A DNA stretch of 64,000 bases, from contig PBUB01000021.1 of the NCBI GenBank assembly GCA_002729885.1, positions 100,451 through 164,450 on the forward strand, given 5' to 3'. The notes below the pieces were generated by a model that made no database searches, was not told the origin of the DNA, and saw only the letters and a program-made list of their open reading frames with translations. Below, one piece after another: positions 43,823 to 52,149 of this stretch (positions are counted from its first letter, which is position 1; the number at the start of each line of letters is the position of its first letter). Source of the DNA: Spirochaetaceae bacterium (GTDB lineage Bacteria > Spirochaetota > Leptospiria > Leptospirales > Leptonemataceae). The translations under genes and the position numbers were made by a program.

Positions 43823-44596
43823 ATGTTCTTTTCGTTTTTACCAGGCCGAAGGGGCAAATCAGGCGATCGATTCCTGTTGCCGATTATTACGTTGATTGTT
43901 GCTCTTTTTTTACCGGGTTGCTCCTTGTTTCAATTTATGCAGCAGGCAATACCACTGGAAAAGGAAGGGGAAGCAGCCCGGCCGGAGCTAAGCCTCGAGA
44001 AAGAGCGTTGCAAAGACCCGGCGCTGGCCTCAAATTATCATAGGGATCTTTCGCTCAAGCTAGTGCACGGAAATGAAGTGATTCCAGTAAAACCAGGAAG
44101 TCATATTACGATTTCTGATACCAGGTTCGCTCTTTTATTCAATATGGCGGATTACGATCTATTCTGCGATCGGTATGCCGCCGCCCGAGTCATGGCATCC
44201 GAAAATGCGGATTTCATTGAGAACATTGTCACTCCTCCTTTTGAAATTGGAGACACATCCTATCTGGGCGCGGGCTGGAGCATGGCCACCGATATGTCCA
44301 TGCGATACGATACCCTCTTTCTGACCGAAGGCGGCATGCACTATCTGATCTTGAATGTGGAAGGTGAGCCCATTGAGCAGCGTCTTTCAATCCAGAGAGT
44401 GCTGGGGCCCCATCTCTATGAAATGCGGTGGGACATCTATTCCATTGCCAGGATGGACACGGAATCTGTGAGGCCTCTGGGAAAGGAAAAGGCAACATTT
44501 GCGATGCTCTTCTTCCGGGATGCGGATCTGGATGATATTGTGGAAACCGGGGAATTCCTGGTATTCTACATCACCGTGGATCCGGCGGCCCAATAG
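43823..44596 (+). CDS. Hypothetical lipoprotein
   Basis: A 257-aa protein starting ATG 4 bp after the valS stop. Signal peptide with lipobox: FLLPIITLIVALFLPGC. The mature part has an acidic linker then beta-rich sequence (HITISDTRFALLFNMADYDLF, GMHYLILNVEGEP). Three Cys remain (ERC, LFC). Topology suggests a periplasmic or surface lipoprotein. No known domain recognised. Convergent with clpP, with stops 10 bp apart. Confidence 0.74.
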   Translation: MFFSFLPGRRGKSGDRFLLPIITLIVALFLPGCSLFQFMQQAIPLEKEGEAARPELSLEKERCKDPALASNYHRDLSLKLVHGNEVIPVKPGSHITISDTRFALLFNMADYDLFCDRYAAARVMASENADFIENIVTPPFEIGDTSYLGAGWSMATDMSMRYDTLFLTEGGMHYLILNVEGEPIEQRLSIQRVLGPHLYEMRWDIYSIARMDTESVRPLGKEKATFAMLFFRDADLDDIVETGEFLVFYITVDPAAQ

Positions 44597-44605
44597 CTGA
44601 ACTAT

Positions 44606-45256
44606 TTAATTCCCGCTGAATCCAGGGCTGCGAATCACAGAATCCACAATACCGTAGTCTACAGCTTCCTGAGCATAAATCCATCGATCTCTATCTGTAT
44701 CCTTCTGCACCGAATCCAGATGCTGTCCTGTAAACTCCGCAATCATGGCGTCGATTTCATCTCTTTCTCGAATCACCGAATCTGCAAATATCCTTAGATC
44801 CGTGGCCACGGATTGATACTGCCCGGTAACATGAGGCTGGTGAATCATGATCTTGCTGTTGGGCAGACAATGCCTTTTTCCTCTGGTGCCGGCCATGAGA
44901 AGTAAGGCACCAAAACTTGCGGCCAGCCCGAGACAGACGGTCCGCACATCACATTCCACAATACGCATGGAATCCAGAATAGCCATACCGGAATGAGTGG
45001 CTCCGCCGGGGCTATGGATGAAGAACAGGATTTCCTCGTTGGACTGTTCGGAAAGATAATGAAGTCCTTCTACAATCTGGCGGGCGCTGTTGTCGTCCAC
45101 GGGTCCCCAGAGATAAAGTCTGCGAGAATCCAGTGCCCAGGTTGCAACCGTACGGGATGCAGAGCTGTATTCCGGAATCTCCTTTTCCTGGGTCCCTTTC
45201 GCAGAAGTTTTTCGGGCCAGACCTGGCTGCGTCAAACCACTGGGTTGATCTTTCAT
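44606..45256 (-). CDS. clpP: ClpP-family serine protease overlapping an ECF sigma gene
   Basis: A 216-aa ClpP homologue. The catalytic triad is intact: Ser114 in GLAASFGALLL (AASMG in standard ClpP), His139 in MIHQP and Asp186 in KDTDRDRW. SPGGATHSGMAILDSM is the usual oligomer/substrate strand. The N-terminus has a ~28-residue extension. It is translated from an ATG that overlaps the stop of the upstream sigma factor (ATGA). No clpX, tig or clpA is nearby, so this is probably a second, specialised ClpP acting in the sigma pathway (inference). Confidence 0.92.
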   Translation of the reverse strand: MKDQPSGLTQPGLARKTSAKGTQEKEIPEYSSASRTVATWALDSRRLYLWGPVDDNSARQIVEGLHYLSEQSNEEILFFIHSPGGATHSGMAILDSMRIVECDVRTVCLGLAASFGALLLMAGTRGKRHCLPNSKIMIHQPHVTGQYQSVATDLRIFADSVIRERDEIDAMIAEFTGQHLDSVQKDTDRDRWIYAQEAVDYGIVDSVIRSPGFSGN

Positions 45257-45750
45257 GCGCACATCTCCAGATCAGCAGGACCAAACCCTGCCCGCTCCAT
45301 GGATGTCCGTAGCCGGGCTTGCAACTGACGAACTTTGTATCTGCCCTGCATCCAGGATATTCCCAGACTTTCGGAGATGGATTCCAGTGTCTGCTTCTGC
45401 TCAAATCGCATTCGAAAAAGCTCCTGCTCCTCTTCGCTCAGGGACTGAACAATTTCTCGTAAAGTCCATCCCAGCTCTGGTGAGCCGGGTTTTTGCTCGA
45501 TGTCGGGAATACCAGCCACCTCCCGATCTTTTCGAATGATTCGGTCCGCTGCCTTGATCACCATTCGACGAGCGATAGACGGTTCGGCGCCGGATTGCCG
45601 GATCTTATCAAAGTAGTCACTGAATTCCAGCAATGCCTCCTGAACTGCATCTTCAGCCAGATAATCGTCCTTAAGAATGCGCCAGGCCCAGAGATACATT
45701 CTGGGCCTGAGGAATTTGAGTTTTTCAACCAGTTCAGGATTTTCCTGCAT
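45253..45750 (-). CDS. ECF-type sigma factor coupled to clpP
   Basis: A 165-aa sigma-70-like factor. Region 2: LRPRMYLWAWRILKDDYLAE and DAVQEALLEFSDYF; region 4: LSEEEQELFRMRFEQKQTLE, SISESLGISWMQGRYKVRQL. The ATG at 45750 is preferred to an earlier in-frame start. Region 2.3 is less conserved than in the other ECF factor of this window. No anti-sigma gene is adjacent; instead the coding frame overlaps clpP by 4 bp, suggesting control of or by proteolysis. Confidence 0.87.
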   Translation of the reverse strand: MQENPELVEKLKFLRPRMYLWAWRILKDDYLAEDAVQEALLEFSDYFDKIRQSGAEPSIARRMVIKAADRIIRKDREVAGIPDIEQKPGSPELGWTLREIVQSLSEEEQELFRMRFEQKQTLESISESLGISWMQGRYKVRQLQARLRTSMERAGFGPADLEMCA

Positions 45751-45828
45751 ACTCCATAGTCCCAATAAAGTGACAGAAGGGGCAAATTTTTTCTGCCGCC
45801 TTGAGGGTGGCCGTCGGATCTGGTTCTT

Positions 45829-46653
45829 TCACATCCAGTACACTACTGACAGACCGGCTCCAGTAAGGACTGTAATCCCCAGAAATACTGCAGAATAGAA
45901 CCAGTTGAACCCAGAAATCCAACCAGGGGACCAGCTACGGTCCTGGCCCAGCCAACCAATCAATGGTAGAATTTGAATGGCGTGTAGACCAAAGAAATGC
46001 ACTGCTCGAATATCTCCTGCGGTGGTGCTCCATCCCAGAAAAGGAATCCGATGCATCCCCGGATCACCTACGCTATGGGTCAGCATGGAAGACATGATTC
46101 CTCCGGCCAGACTGCCCATAAGAAAGAGTGCAGAGCCAAAGCGAATCCCCTGGATTATGGACGGCCCAGGATCCAGTTCCGCGGCTCTGCGAAAATAGGG
46201 CAGGACCAGTAGCGCGGTTGCAATGGTAGAAATCAAAATCATCAATCCCATGGCGGAATAAATGGCTCCGCCCAGGGCCGATTCGATATTGAAGTGAGAC
46301 CTTACTCCTCTGGCAGCCTGAAAAGTGATCAGTATCATCTCTCCCCATAGCATAAGGCAGATAATGCGCGAAAGGACCAGGGGAGATCGCCAGCCGGGAA
46401 CTCCTTTCAAAGACATAAGCGGTCTGGTTAAAAAAGGAAGAGTAAAAGCAAAGATGGAAATGGACAGTGCGAACTTCATGGGTTTGTACCAGTTATCCAC
46501 CCCATCCACTGTACGATGATCTATCAGGGAAAGAACCAGCAAACTAACAAATAAGACCGCATGTAGAATACCGGTCCAGATAGCCCAGGAATTGGATCTC
46601 AGAATTTCAGCCACAGGCGATCCCGCCATTGCTCTGCTTTCTGCCGCAATCAT
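45829..46653 (-). CDS. Multispanning membrane protein, TetR-linked
   Basis: A 274-aa protein with about seven transmembrane helices (for example AIWTGILHAVLFVSLLVLSL, AIYSAMGLMILISTIATALL). Conserved-looking loop residues are YKPMKFALSIS and HSVGDPGMHRIPFLGWS. Family not recognised. It overlaps the ABA4-like gene by 4 bp and both are transcribed away from the TetR gene, so they form a two-gene membrane operon likely under TetR control. Confidence 0.8.
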   Translation of the reverse strand: MIAAESRAMAGSPVAEILRSNSWAIWTGILHAVLFVSLLVLSLIDHRTVDGVDNWYKPMKFALSISIFAFTLPFLTRPLMSLKGVPGWRSPLVLSRIICLMLWGEMILITFQAARGVRSHFNIESALGGAIYSAMGLMILISTIATALLVLPYFRRAAELDPGPSIIQGIRFGSALFLMGSLAGGIMSSMLTHSVGDPGMHRIPFLGWSTTAGDIRAVHFFGLHAIQILPLIGWLGQDRSWSPGWISGFNWFYSAVFLGITVLTGAGLSVVYWM

Positions 46654-47108
46654 GCTGCCACCTCATTGTCGGCCTTAAGGACCAGAGGGCGCAGAATTCG
46701 CCAGAGCAGATAGCCCACTGGACCGAACATAAAAGTGAAAAACCAGATTGGCAGCAGAATCAGAACCGACACACCATGAGCTCTGGCAGCTTTCATAATT
46801 TGAGTGCCTACGAACAGATCAAATGCCAGATAATGCACCCATCCGGCCAGAAGAGCGTAGTCGGATTCGAAGAGCGATCGAACTCCGACAATGGAAGAAA
46901 AGCTTCCTTCCGAGCCTGGCAATATTCCTGCCAGAGTAAGGCCCATCACAATGGTATACAGGATAGATAGAAGCACCGGAATCCAGGCTTGCTCCACGGG
47001 CTTCTTCAAAAATGACAGAGTCTCCCGGGCAATATAATGCAGCACCAGAATAAGCCAGCCAAGCATGGCCAGATAATTGGCTGCGGAAAAAATCAAATCA
47101 GCATTCAT
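46650..47108 (-). CDS. ABA4-like (DUF4281) membrane protein
   Basis: A 152-aa four-helix protein. The stretch ALLAGWVHYLAFDLFVGTQI, followed by FFTFMFGPVGYLLW, is the core signature of the ABA4-like family, named after the plant protein needed for neoxanthin synthesis; bacterial members are uncharacterised. GGAGG five bases before the ATG at 47108 fixes the start; earlier in-frame starts are ignored. First gene of a two-gene operon divergent from tetR. Confidence 0.82.
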   Translation of the reverse strand: MNADLIFSAANYLAMLGWLILVLHYIARETLSFLKKPVEQAWIPVLLSILYTIVMGLTLAGILPGSEGSFSSIVGVRSLFESDYALLAGWVHYLAFDLFVGTQIMKAARAHGVSVLILLPIWFFTFMFGPVGYLLWRILRPLVLKADNEVAA

Positions 47109-47119
47109 AGAGACCTCCA

Positions 47120-47166
47120 TGTAGACAGTGACCACATCTAAAGCTCAGGTGTTTACGATGTCAACA
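47120..47166. promoter_or_regulatory. Two operator-like inverted repeats between tetR and the membrane operon
   Basis: TGTAGACAGTGACCACA (47120-47136) and TGTTTACGATGTCAACA (47150-47166) are both imperfect 17-bp inverted repeats with TGT-N11-ACA ends and agree at 11 of 17 positions. Their starts are 30 bp apart, about three helical turns. They lie in the shared promoter region of a divergent TetR gene and its neighbours, where TetR operators are usually found. Confidence 0.5.
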
Positions 47167-47223
47167 TAAAAACCTTGATTCTCAGCCCCATTTTGTCAAT
47201 CTGGAGGTAGGCCCTGGAGAATC

Positions 47224-47889
47224 ATGAAGCAAAAAGAAGAAAAGGAATCCAGACCGTATCATCACGGAGATTTAAGAAATGCCTTGATTGAATCGGCGGT
47301 GGATATTCTGCGTGAAGAAGGATTTCACGGATTAACTCTCAGAAAGACGGCGGCAAGGGCTGGTGTGAGCCATAGCGCACCCTACAGACATTTTCCCAGC
47401 AAAGAAGCTCTGATTGCGGAAATCTCGCGAATGGGATTTGCAGAACTTACGGCCAGGGGCCAGAAATACATTTCCCGATTCACCGATGCTGGCGACCGCC
47501 TCAAAGCATATGGCTTTGCCTATGTGGAGTTCGCAGCCGAGAATCCCACTCACTTTCGCATAATGTTCGGTCAGACCGAATTGAATCCGGAAGAGTATCC
47601 GGAGCTAAAGGAAACCGGAGAGGGATCGTTCTATCTACTGTTGGAGCTTGTGGTGGAATGCCAGAAGGCTAAGATTTTCGAAGCCGGGGATCCCTATCGA
47701 TTGGCCGCTGCCAACTGGTCCTATGTGCATGGTATGGCCCATCTTCTGGTAGATCAAAAACTGGACTGGATGGTATCTCTGAAGGGCAAAGATCAGAAGG
47801 GAGATTCGCCCAGCCAGCAGGCCAGGATTCTCTGGGAATCCATGCAGGACATTCTGATCCAGGGAATGGGGCCCCATTCCGAAGAATAG
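47224..47889 (+). CDS. TetR/AcrR family transcriptional regulator
   Basis: A 221-aa repressor-type protein. The N-terminal helix-turn-helix is clear (LRKTAARAGVSHSAPYRHFP followed by SKEALIAEI), preceded by YHHGDLRNALIESAVDIL. The C-terminal ligand domain contains AYVEFAAENPTHFRIMFG, as in the WHG/TetR_C_33 group. It is divergent from the ABA4-like operon, with candidate operators between, so autoregulation and control of the two membrane genes is the simplest reading. Ligand unknown. Confidence 0.92.
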   Translation: MKQKEEKESRPYHHGDLRNALIESAVDILREEGFHGLTLRKTAARAGVSHSAPYRHFPSKEALIAEISRMGFAELTARGQKYISRFTDAGDRLKAYGFAYVEFAAENPTHFRIMFGQTELNPEEYPELKETGEGSFYLLLELVVECQKAKIFEAGDPYRLAAANWSYVHGMAHLLVDQKLDWMVSLKGKDQKGDSPSQQARILWESMQDILIQGMGPHSEE

Positions 47890-47897
47890 AAGCCCCT

Positions 47898-47924
47898 ATG
47901 CCCTCCCAGAAAAGGTCTGGGCAT
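47898..47924. terminator. Hairpin between convergent tetR and carbonic anhydrase genes
   Basis: CCCAGA (47905-47910) pairs with TCTGGG (47916-47921) around AAAGG; ATG/CAT pairs extend it beyond a CCCT bulge. It sits between two converging genes. No U-tract. Confidence 0.38.
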
Positions 47925-47976
47925 CCCTGGGCCCGGCTGTTAATGCATAGAGTAAATGGCCTTTTACCAGGACCGC

Positions 47977-48753
47977 CTAGCGCGACTGTAGAACCTGTCT
48001 GGCATTCAGCGGCTGCAGTGGTCTGGCGTTTCCAGAGTAAAGCTCCTTGAAAGCAGATAACTGCTCAATGCTTAGCTCAGTTGGTTTTTTCAGGACGATC
48101 CATCGCACTCCTTCGCTACAGGGCGGAGTGGTCAGGGAACCATTATAAGCATAGTAGGCCAGTTCATTACCCAGAATAGACGCTGGATTGATCGCACTGT
48201 CCCCTTTTAGAGATTCCTTTTCTTCAGCTGGCAGATTTGAAAACACAGGTTTCAGAAGGGCGTTTTCTTTGCCAGTAGTAAAGAATAGAGCGATTACTGC
48301 AAGATCCCCTGCATCCGATTTATGAACGAAGTGCGCCACCAGAGGGAATCTCTGCCCGTCCACAGCTTCTTCGCTGGGATTGTGAAAATGAAATTGGAGC
48401 AGCTTATAGGTGTCTTCACCGATTGTCAGATTCCCCGCATTTTCCAGGTTAATCTGAATTGAATGACCGTTATTCTCAACTACGTAAGGTGTATCCTGGT
48501 AATTGAGAGTTAGAGCAGTTAGATCGGTGGTCTTCGCGTTAGAAATATCGATGGGACTTTGATTTTTTCCCAGCTTACAGGCCTGAAAATCTGTAGATAA
48601 ATCTCCCCATTGTTCCGGACCAGAATCCCCTCCATACGCCCAGTGCGCATTTTCATGTTTGCAGCTGGCAAACCCGGCAGCGATAAACAAGCAAAGTAGA
48701 ATCTGAGTTAGTTTAAATCCTGAAATTCTGATTCTGGATTTCTTTTTGTTCAT
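47977..48753 (-). CDS. Alpha carbonic anhydrase, lipoprotein
   Basis: Interconverts CO2 and bicarbonate in the periplasm. The 258-aa protein shows the alpha-class zinc ligands FHFHNPSEE and AHFVH, plus NQSPIDI and NGSLTTPPCSEGVRW, the standard active-site segments. The signal peptide ends LFIAAGFASC, so it is lipid-anchored. ATG at 48753 has a textbook AGGAGG upstream, which excludes the longer frame. Complete and likely active. Confidence 0.95.
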   Translation of the reverse strand: MNKKKSRIRISGFKLTQILLCLFIAAGFASCKHENAHWAYGGDSGPEQWGDLSTDFQACKLGKNQSPIDISNAKTTDLTALTLNYQDTPYVVENNGHSIQINLENAGNLTIGEDTYKLLQFHFHNPSEEAVDGQRFPLVAHFVHKSDAGDLAVIALFFTTGKENALLKPVFSNLPAEEKESLKGDSAINPASILGNELAYYAYNGSLTTPPCSEGVRWIVLKKPTELSIEQLSAFKELYSGNARPLQPLNARQVLQSR

Positions 48754-48896
48754 GGGAATCCTCCTGAAACCTTCACCGATGATACACAGCATCATGGATA
48801 TTCCAGCAAAATTCAGATTTCACAAGACAGGAACGTGCAAATCAGCGTATTCTGCGAATCGGTCGCAACGGGCCCCGGAATATCCGGCTCATACCA

Positions 48897-49724
48897 TCAA
48901 TTTACAGATCTCAGCTGAATGCCGGAGTTCAATTCCTGCATGCCTTCTTCCGTCGCCTTTAGAAGAATCAATCCCTTCTGATTTTCCCATCGCACCAGAA
49001 TGAGTTCCCCCTGAACTTCCCATGTGCCTCGCACCGATTCTCCTGAATCTGCAGGAGTCCAGACAGCTTCCTCGGCCTTCAAAGCCAGAACTCCCAGTCC
49101 CAGGCCAGGAAGTTTTTGAGTGGCGAGGTAAGATCCCGGAATGCCTTCCGGTAGCCTGTCCTGCGTATCCCTCTTATTATCAGAATCGTTCTTATTATCG
49201 ATTTTCGCATCAGAAAAAGCCTGCAGAGTAACTCTGGTACCGGACACTTCAGTCATGTTCTCTCCAGAAACCCTGTAGCATTGCTCCGCCAGATGCGCCT
49301 CTGTAGTTCCCTCCAGAAGTCTGAAACAGAACTCAAAATCCCTGTGCAGATTCATTCTCTCTTCCGGAGTCCCCCGCCTTCCCCAGGTGACGTCACGTAC
49401 CGGAATCAAAAACATGGCCTTCGCTTTCATGGAATGGGGTTGCTCCACCGGAGGTAACTCGATTTCCCGGGCCATGCGCGTGGTGCCCTGAAAGATTTCA
49501 ATCTGCAACGTAAACCGATGGGCCTGGAATCCGTTCCAGCCCACTCCGGAAGCAATGAATTCGATCTCGGGGCTTTCTGGAATGCGCACCATTTCCATCT
49601 TTCCAATGTATAGCTGGCTGTTGTCGGTTAAAAATCGATCCGGTGGCACAGTCTGGCAGGCGGATGCCAGGCCGGTTACAAGAATGGCTAGCGGGAGAAA
49701 TAGTAAAAGAACAGATGATTTCAA
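48897..49724 (-). CDS. Hypothetical lipoprotein with TTG start
   Basis: A 275-aa protein. The Shine-Dalgarno AGGAGG lies six bases before a TTG at 49724, whose TTGA overlaps the stop of the permease gene. From there the protein begins MKSSVLLLFLPLAILVTGLASAC, a clean lipoprotein signal. An ATG at 49775 is in frame but would add a charged stretch before the signal and ignore this site. The mature part has two beta-rich halves separated by an Asp/Asn/Lys-rich linker (DNKNDSDNKRD). Function unknown. Confidence 0.72.
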   Translation of the reverse strand: MKSSVLLLFLPLAILVTGLASACQTVPPDRFLTDNSQLYIGKMEMVRIPESPEIEFIASGVGWNGFQAHRFTLQIEIFQGTTRMAREIELPPVEQPHSMKAKAMFLIPVRDVTWGRRGTPEERMNLHRDFEFCFRLLEGTTEAHLAEQCYRVSGENMTEVSGTRVTLQAFSDAKIDNKNDSDNKRDTQDRLPEGIPGSYLATQKLPGLGLGVLALKAEEAVWTPADSGESVRGTWEVQGELILVRWENQKGLILLKATEEGMQELNSGIQLRSVN

Positions 49725-51073
49725 TGAAATCCTCCTATGGCAAAGCGAAGAATAATAAAAGCGAATACCACCCATAGTAGCCAGTGCATTTTTTTGTATT
49801 CACCGGAGGCGAACGAAAGAAGCACATAGGAAACTACACCGGCTGAAATTCCGTTAGCAATGTTATAGGTGAATGGCATCACCAGAATGGTCAGCATGGC
49901 CGGAACCCAGTGCTGAGGTCTGGAAAAGTCAATCCTGGCCACAGCAGAAAACATTAGCATACCTACGAAAATCAACACCGGTGCTGTGGCACTGGCAGGC
50001 ACCAGGAGTATGAGACCGGATGCCAGAAGAGATAACAGGAATAGCAGTCCCGTGACGATGGCGCTCAATCCGGTTCTGCCGCCGGATGCAATGCCGGAAG
50101 CACTTTCAATGTAGGCAGTGACGGTACTGGTTCCCAGTAAAGCCCCCAGGCTGATGCCGGTGGCATCCACGATCATCGCACGGCCTACCAGCTTTTTTTC
50201 TTCTTCCTTGCGAACACCGGCTTTTCGCAAGGTAGCCACCAGAGTTCCAAAAGAATCAAACAGCTCTACAAAAGTGAATGTGAAAATAACAGAGAGGATT
50301 CCCAGTTCCAGGACCCCCGGGATATCCAGAGCACCAACATGAGCCGTGCTCAGCCGCGGCTTCCATACCCGGGATGCCTCTGGTATGCTGGTTTCTCCGG
50401 CAATTAGCGAAACCACAGTTAGAATAGCAATGGTCAGCAGAATCGAAAAGTTCCAGCGAAGTACTGCACCAATTCCCAGAAGTATCAATCCAGCAAGGCC
50501 CAGAATTACAGAGATGGAACTCAAAGCACCGGCTTCCACCACCCATTGAGTGAGCGTAACGTTGGGTTCTGCCGCCTGCTGGGCCACCACCGAAAGAATA
50601 CCGGAGGATTTGAATCCAATAAATATCAAAAACAGGCCGATTCCGGCCCCGATGCCTACCTTCAGAGATTCTGGAAAAGCGTCCACCAGCATCGGCCGTA
50701 TATGGGTCAAGGTCAGGATCAGAAATATGAGGCCTGATATAAAGACAGCGCCCAGGGCCATCTGATAGTTTATGGCTCCGTCGCTTCCCAGAACTACAGA
50801 GACAAAGTAAGCATTCAGTCCCATGCCCGGCGCCAGAGCCACAGGAATGTTAACGGACATCCCCATAAGAATGGAAGTTAAACCTGCGGAAAGGGCCGTG
50901 GCAAAAAACACTGCTTCCTTTTCCATGCCAGCGGCAGAAAGGATTAGTGGATTCACGGCCAGAATGTAGCACATGGTAAGAAATGTGGTAAGACCGGATA
51001 GTAGTTCCGTGCGCACATTGCTTCCTTTCTCGTTCAAAGAAAACCAGCGATCCAGATAAGACTGAAAGCCCAT
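49721..51073 (-). CDS. NCS2 family purine permease (AzgA-like)
   Basis: A 450-aa transporter with about 12-14 helices. RTELLSGLTTFLTMCYILAV followed by NPLIL and APGMGLNAYF are the AzgA/PbuG (adenine, hypoxanthine, guanine) signatures; GTSTVTAYIESASGIASGGR is the second core motif. The ATG at 51073 matches family length (~450); the longer frame is not used. It is the only obvious nucleobase transporter here; purD is about 4 kb away on the other strand. Confidence 0.93.
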   Translation of the reverse strand: MGFQSYLDRWFSLNEKGSNVRTELLSGLTTFLTMCYILAVNPLILSAAGMEKEAVFFATALSAGLTSILMGMSVNIPVALAPGMGLNAYFVSVVLGSDGAINYQMALGAVFISGLIFLILTLTHIRPMLVDAFPESLKVGIGAGIGLFLIFIGFKSSGILSVVAQQAAEPNVTLTQWVVEAGALSSISVILGLAGLILLGIGAVLRWNFSILLTIAILTVVSLIAGETSIPEASRVWKPRLSTAHVGALDIPGVLELGILSVIFTFTFVELFDSFGTLVATLRKAGVRKEEEKKLVGRAMIVDATGISLGALLGTSTVTAYIESASGIASGGRTGLSAIVTGLLFLLSLLASGLILLVPASATAPVLIFVGMLMFSAVARIDFSRPQHWVPAMLTILVMPFTYNIANGISAGVVSYVLLSFASGEYKKMHWLLWVVFAFIILRFAIGGFH

Positions 51074-51191
51074 GGGACAGCTTATGTGAGTGCCAGACAG
51101 GGAGACCAGAGTTTTTCCAGGAGTATTGGGGCACAGATTCACAGCCGGCGAAATTACTTTGCAGATCACTGCCAGCACTCACTCTGGGCCT

Positions 51192-52148
51192 ATGGCTCAG
51201 GATACTTCTTCTTTACTTTTTCCAGAGATTCAACCTTACAACAGCTTTCGACTCAAAGTAGATTCTTTGCATGAAATCTATGTAGAAGAGGTGGGCAATC
51301 CAGCAGGCAAACCGGTTCTATTTGTACATGGTGGACCGGGTGGTGGAATCACAGAAAAGCACCGACGCTACTTTGATCCAGATGCATATAGAGTTGTTCT
51401 TTTTGATCAAAGAGGAGCCGGACGTAGCACTCCCTATGCATCTCTGGAGCAGAACACTACCTGGGATCTCGTAGAAGATATGGAAACCATTCGCAAACAC
51501 CTGGGTATTGAAGAGTGGATGCTTTTTGGAGGTTCCTGGGGATCGACCCTCTCTCTGGCTTACGCAACGAAGCATCCTGAATCCATTACCGATATGATAT
51601 TGCGAGGCATCTTCCTTTGTAGAGACGAGGAAATTCAATGGTTTTATCAACAGGGAGCGGATCGCATCTTTCCCGAGGCCTTTGAGGAATACTGCAGAGC
51701 CATTCCGGAGCATGAGCGATCCAATATGATTCATGCATTTCATCGCCGATTGAATGATACCGATCCTGAAGTACAACTCAACGCAGCCAGAGCATGGAGT
51801 CTATGGGAAGGAAGCGCATTAAATTTGGTACCGGATCCGGAAACCATGGAAGAGTTCGGAGAGATTGCCCTGGCTCTGGCGCGCATTGAAAATCATTTCT
51901 TTTTTCATAACTGCTTTTTCGATTCGGACAATTACATTCTGGAAAATGTTGAAAAGTTCCGGCACATTCCCTCGATCTTGATTCATGGAAGATACGATAT
52001 GGTCTGTCCGGTGAAGAATGCCTACGATTTGCATAAGGCCTGGCCGGAGTCAAGTCTGGTGATTGTTCCGGATGCCGGGCATGCAGGAAGCGAAGAAGGG
52101 ATTATCAAGGCCTTGTTGGGAGCCACGGAAGAAAGAAAGTCAGTCTAG
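51192..52148 (+). CDS. pip: Proline iminopeptidase
   Basis: Alpha/beta hydrolase that removes N-terminal proline from peptides. The 318-aa protein has FVHGGPGGG (oxyanion), DQRGAGRSTP, nucleophile Ser115 in GGSWGS, and the Asp and His of HGRYDMVCP and DAGHAG. These match the serine-type Pip group closely. ATG at 51192; the longer frame from 51090 has no support. Divergent from the permease gene. Confidence 0.94.
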   Translation: MAQDTSSLLFPEIQPYNSFRLKVDSLHEIYVEEVGNPAGKPVLFVHGGPGGGITEKHRRYFDPDAYRVVLFDQRGAGRSTPYASLEQNTTWDLVEDMETIRKHLGIEEWMLFGGSWGSTLSLAYATKHPESITDMILRGIFLCRDEEIQWFYQQGADRIFPEAFEEYCRAIPEHERSNMIHAFHRRLNDTDPEVQLNAARAWSLWEGSALNLVPDPETMEEFGEIALALARIENHFFFHNCFFDSDNYILENVEKFRHIPSILIHGRYDMVCPVKNAYDLHKAWPESSLVIVPDAGHAGSEEGIIKALLGATEERKSV

Positions 52149-52149
52149 A

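Noticed and set aside
49725-49775. ATG start for the lipoprotein at 49775
   Set aside because: It lies inside the upstream permease gene, has no ribosome-binding site and spoils the signal peptide; the TTG at 49724 has AGGAGG at ideal spacing.
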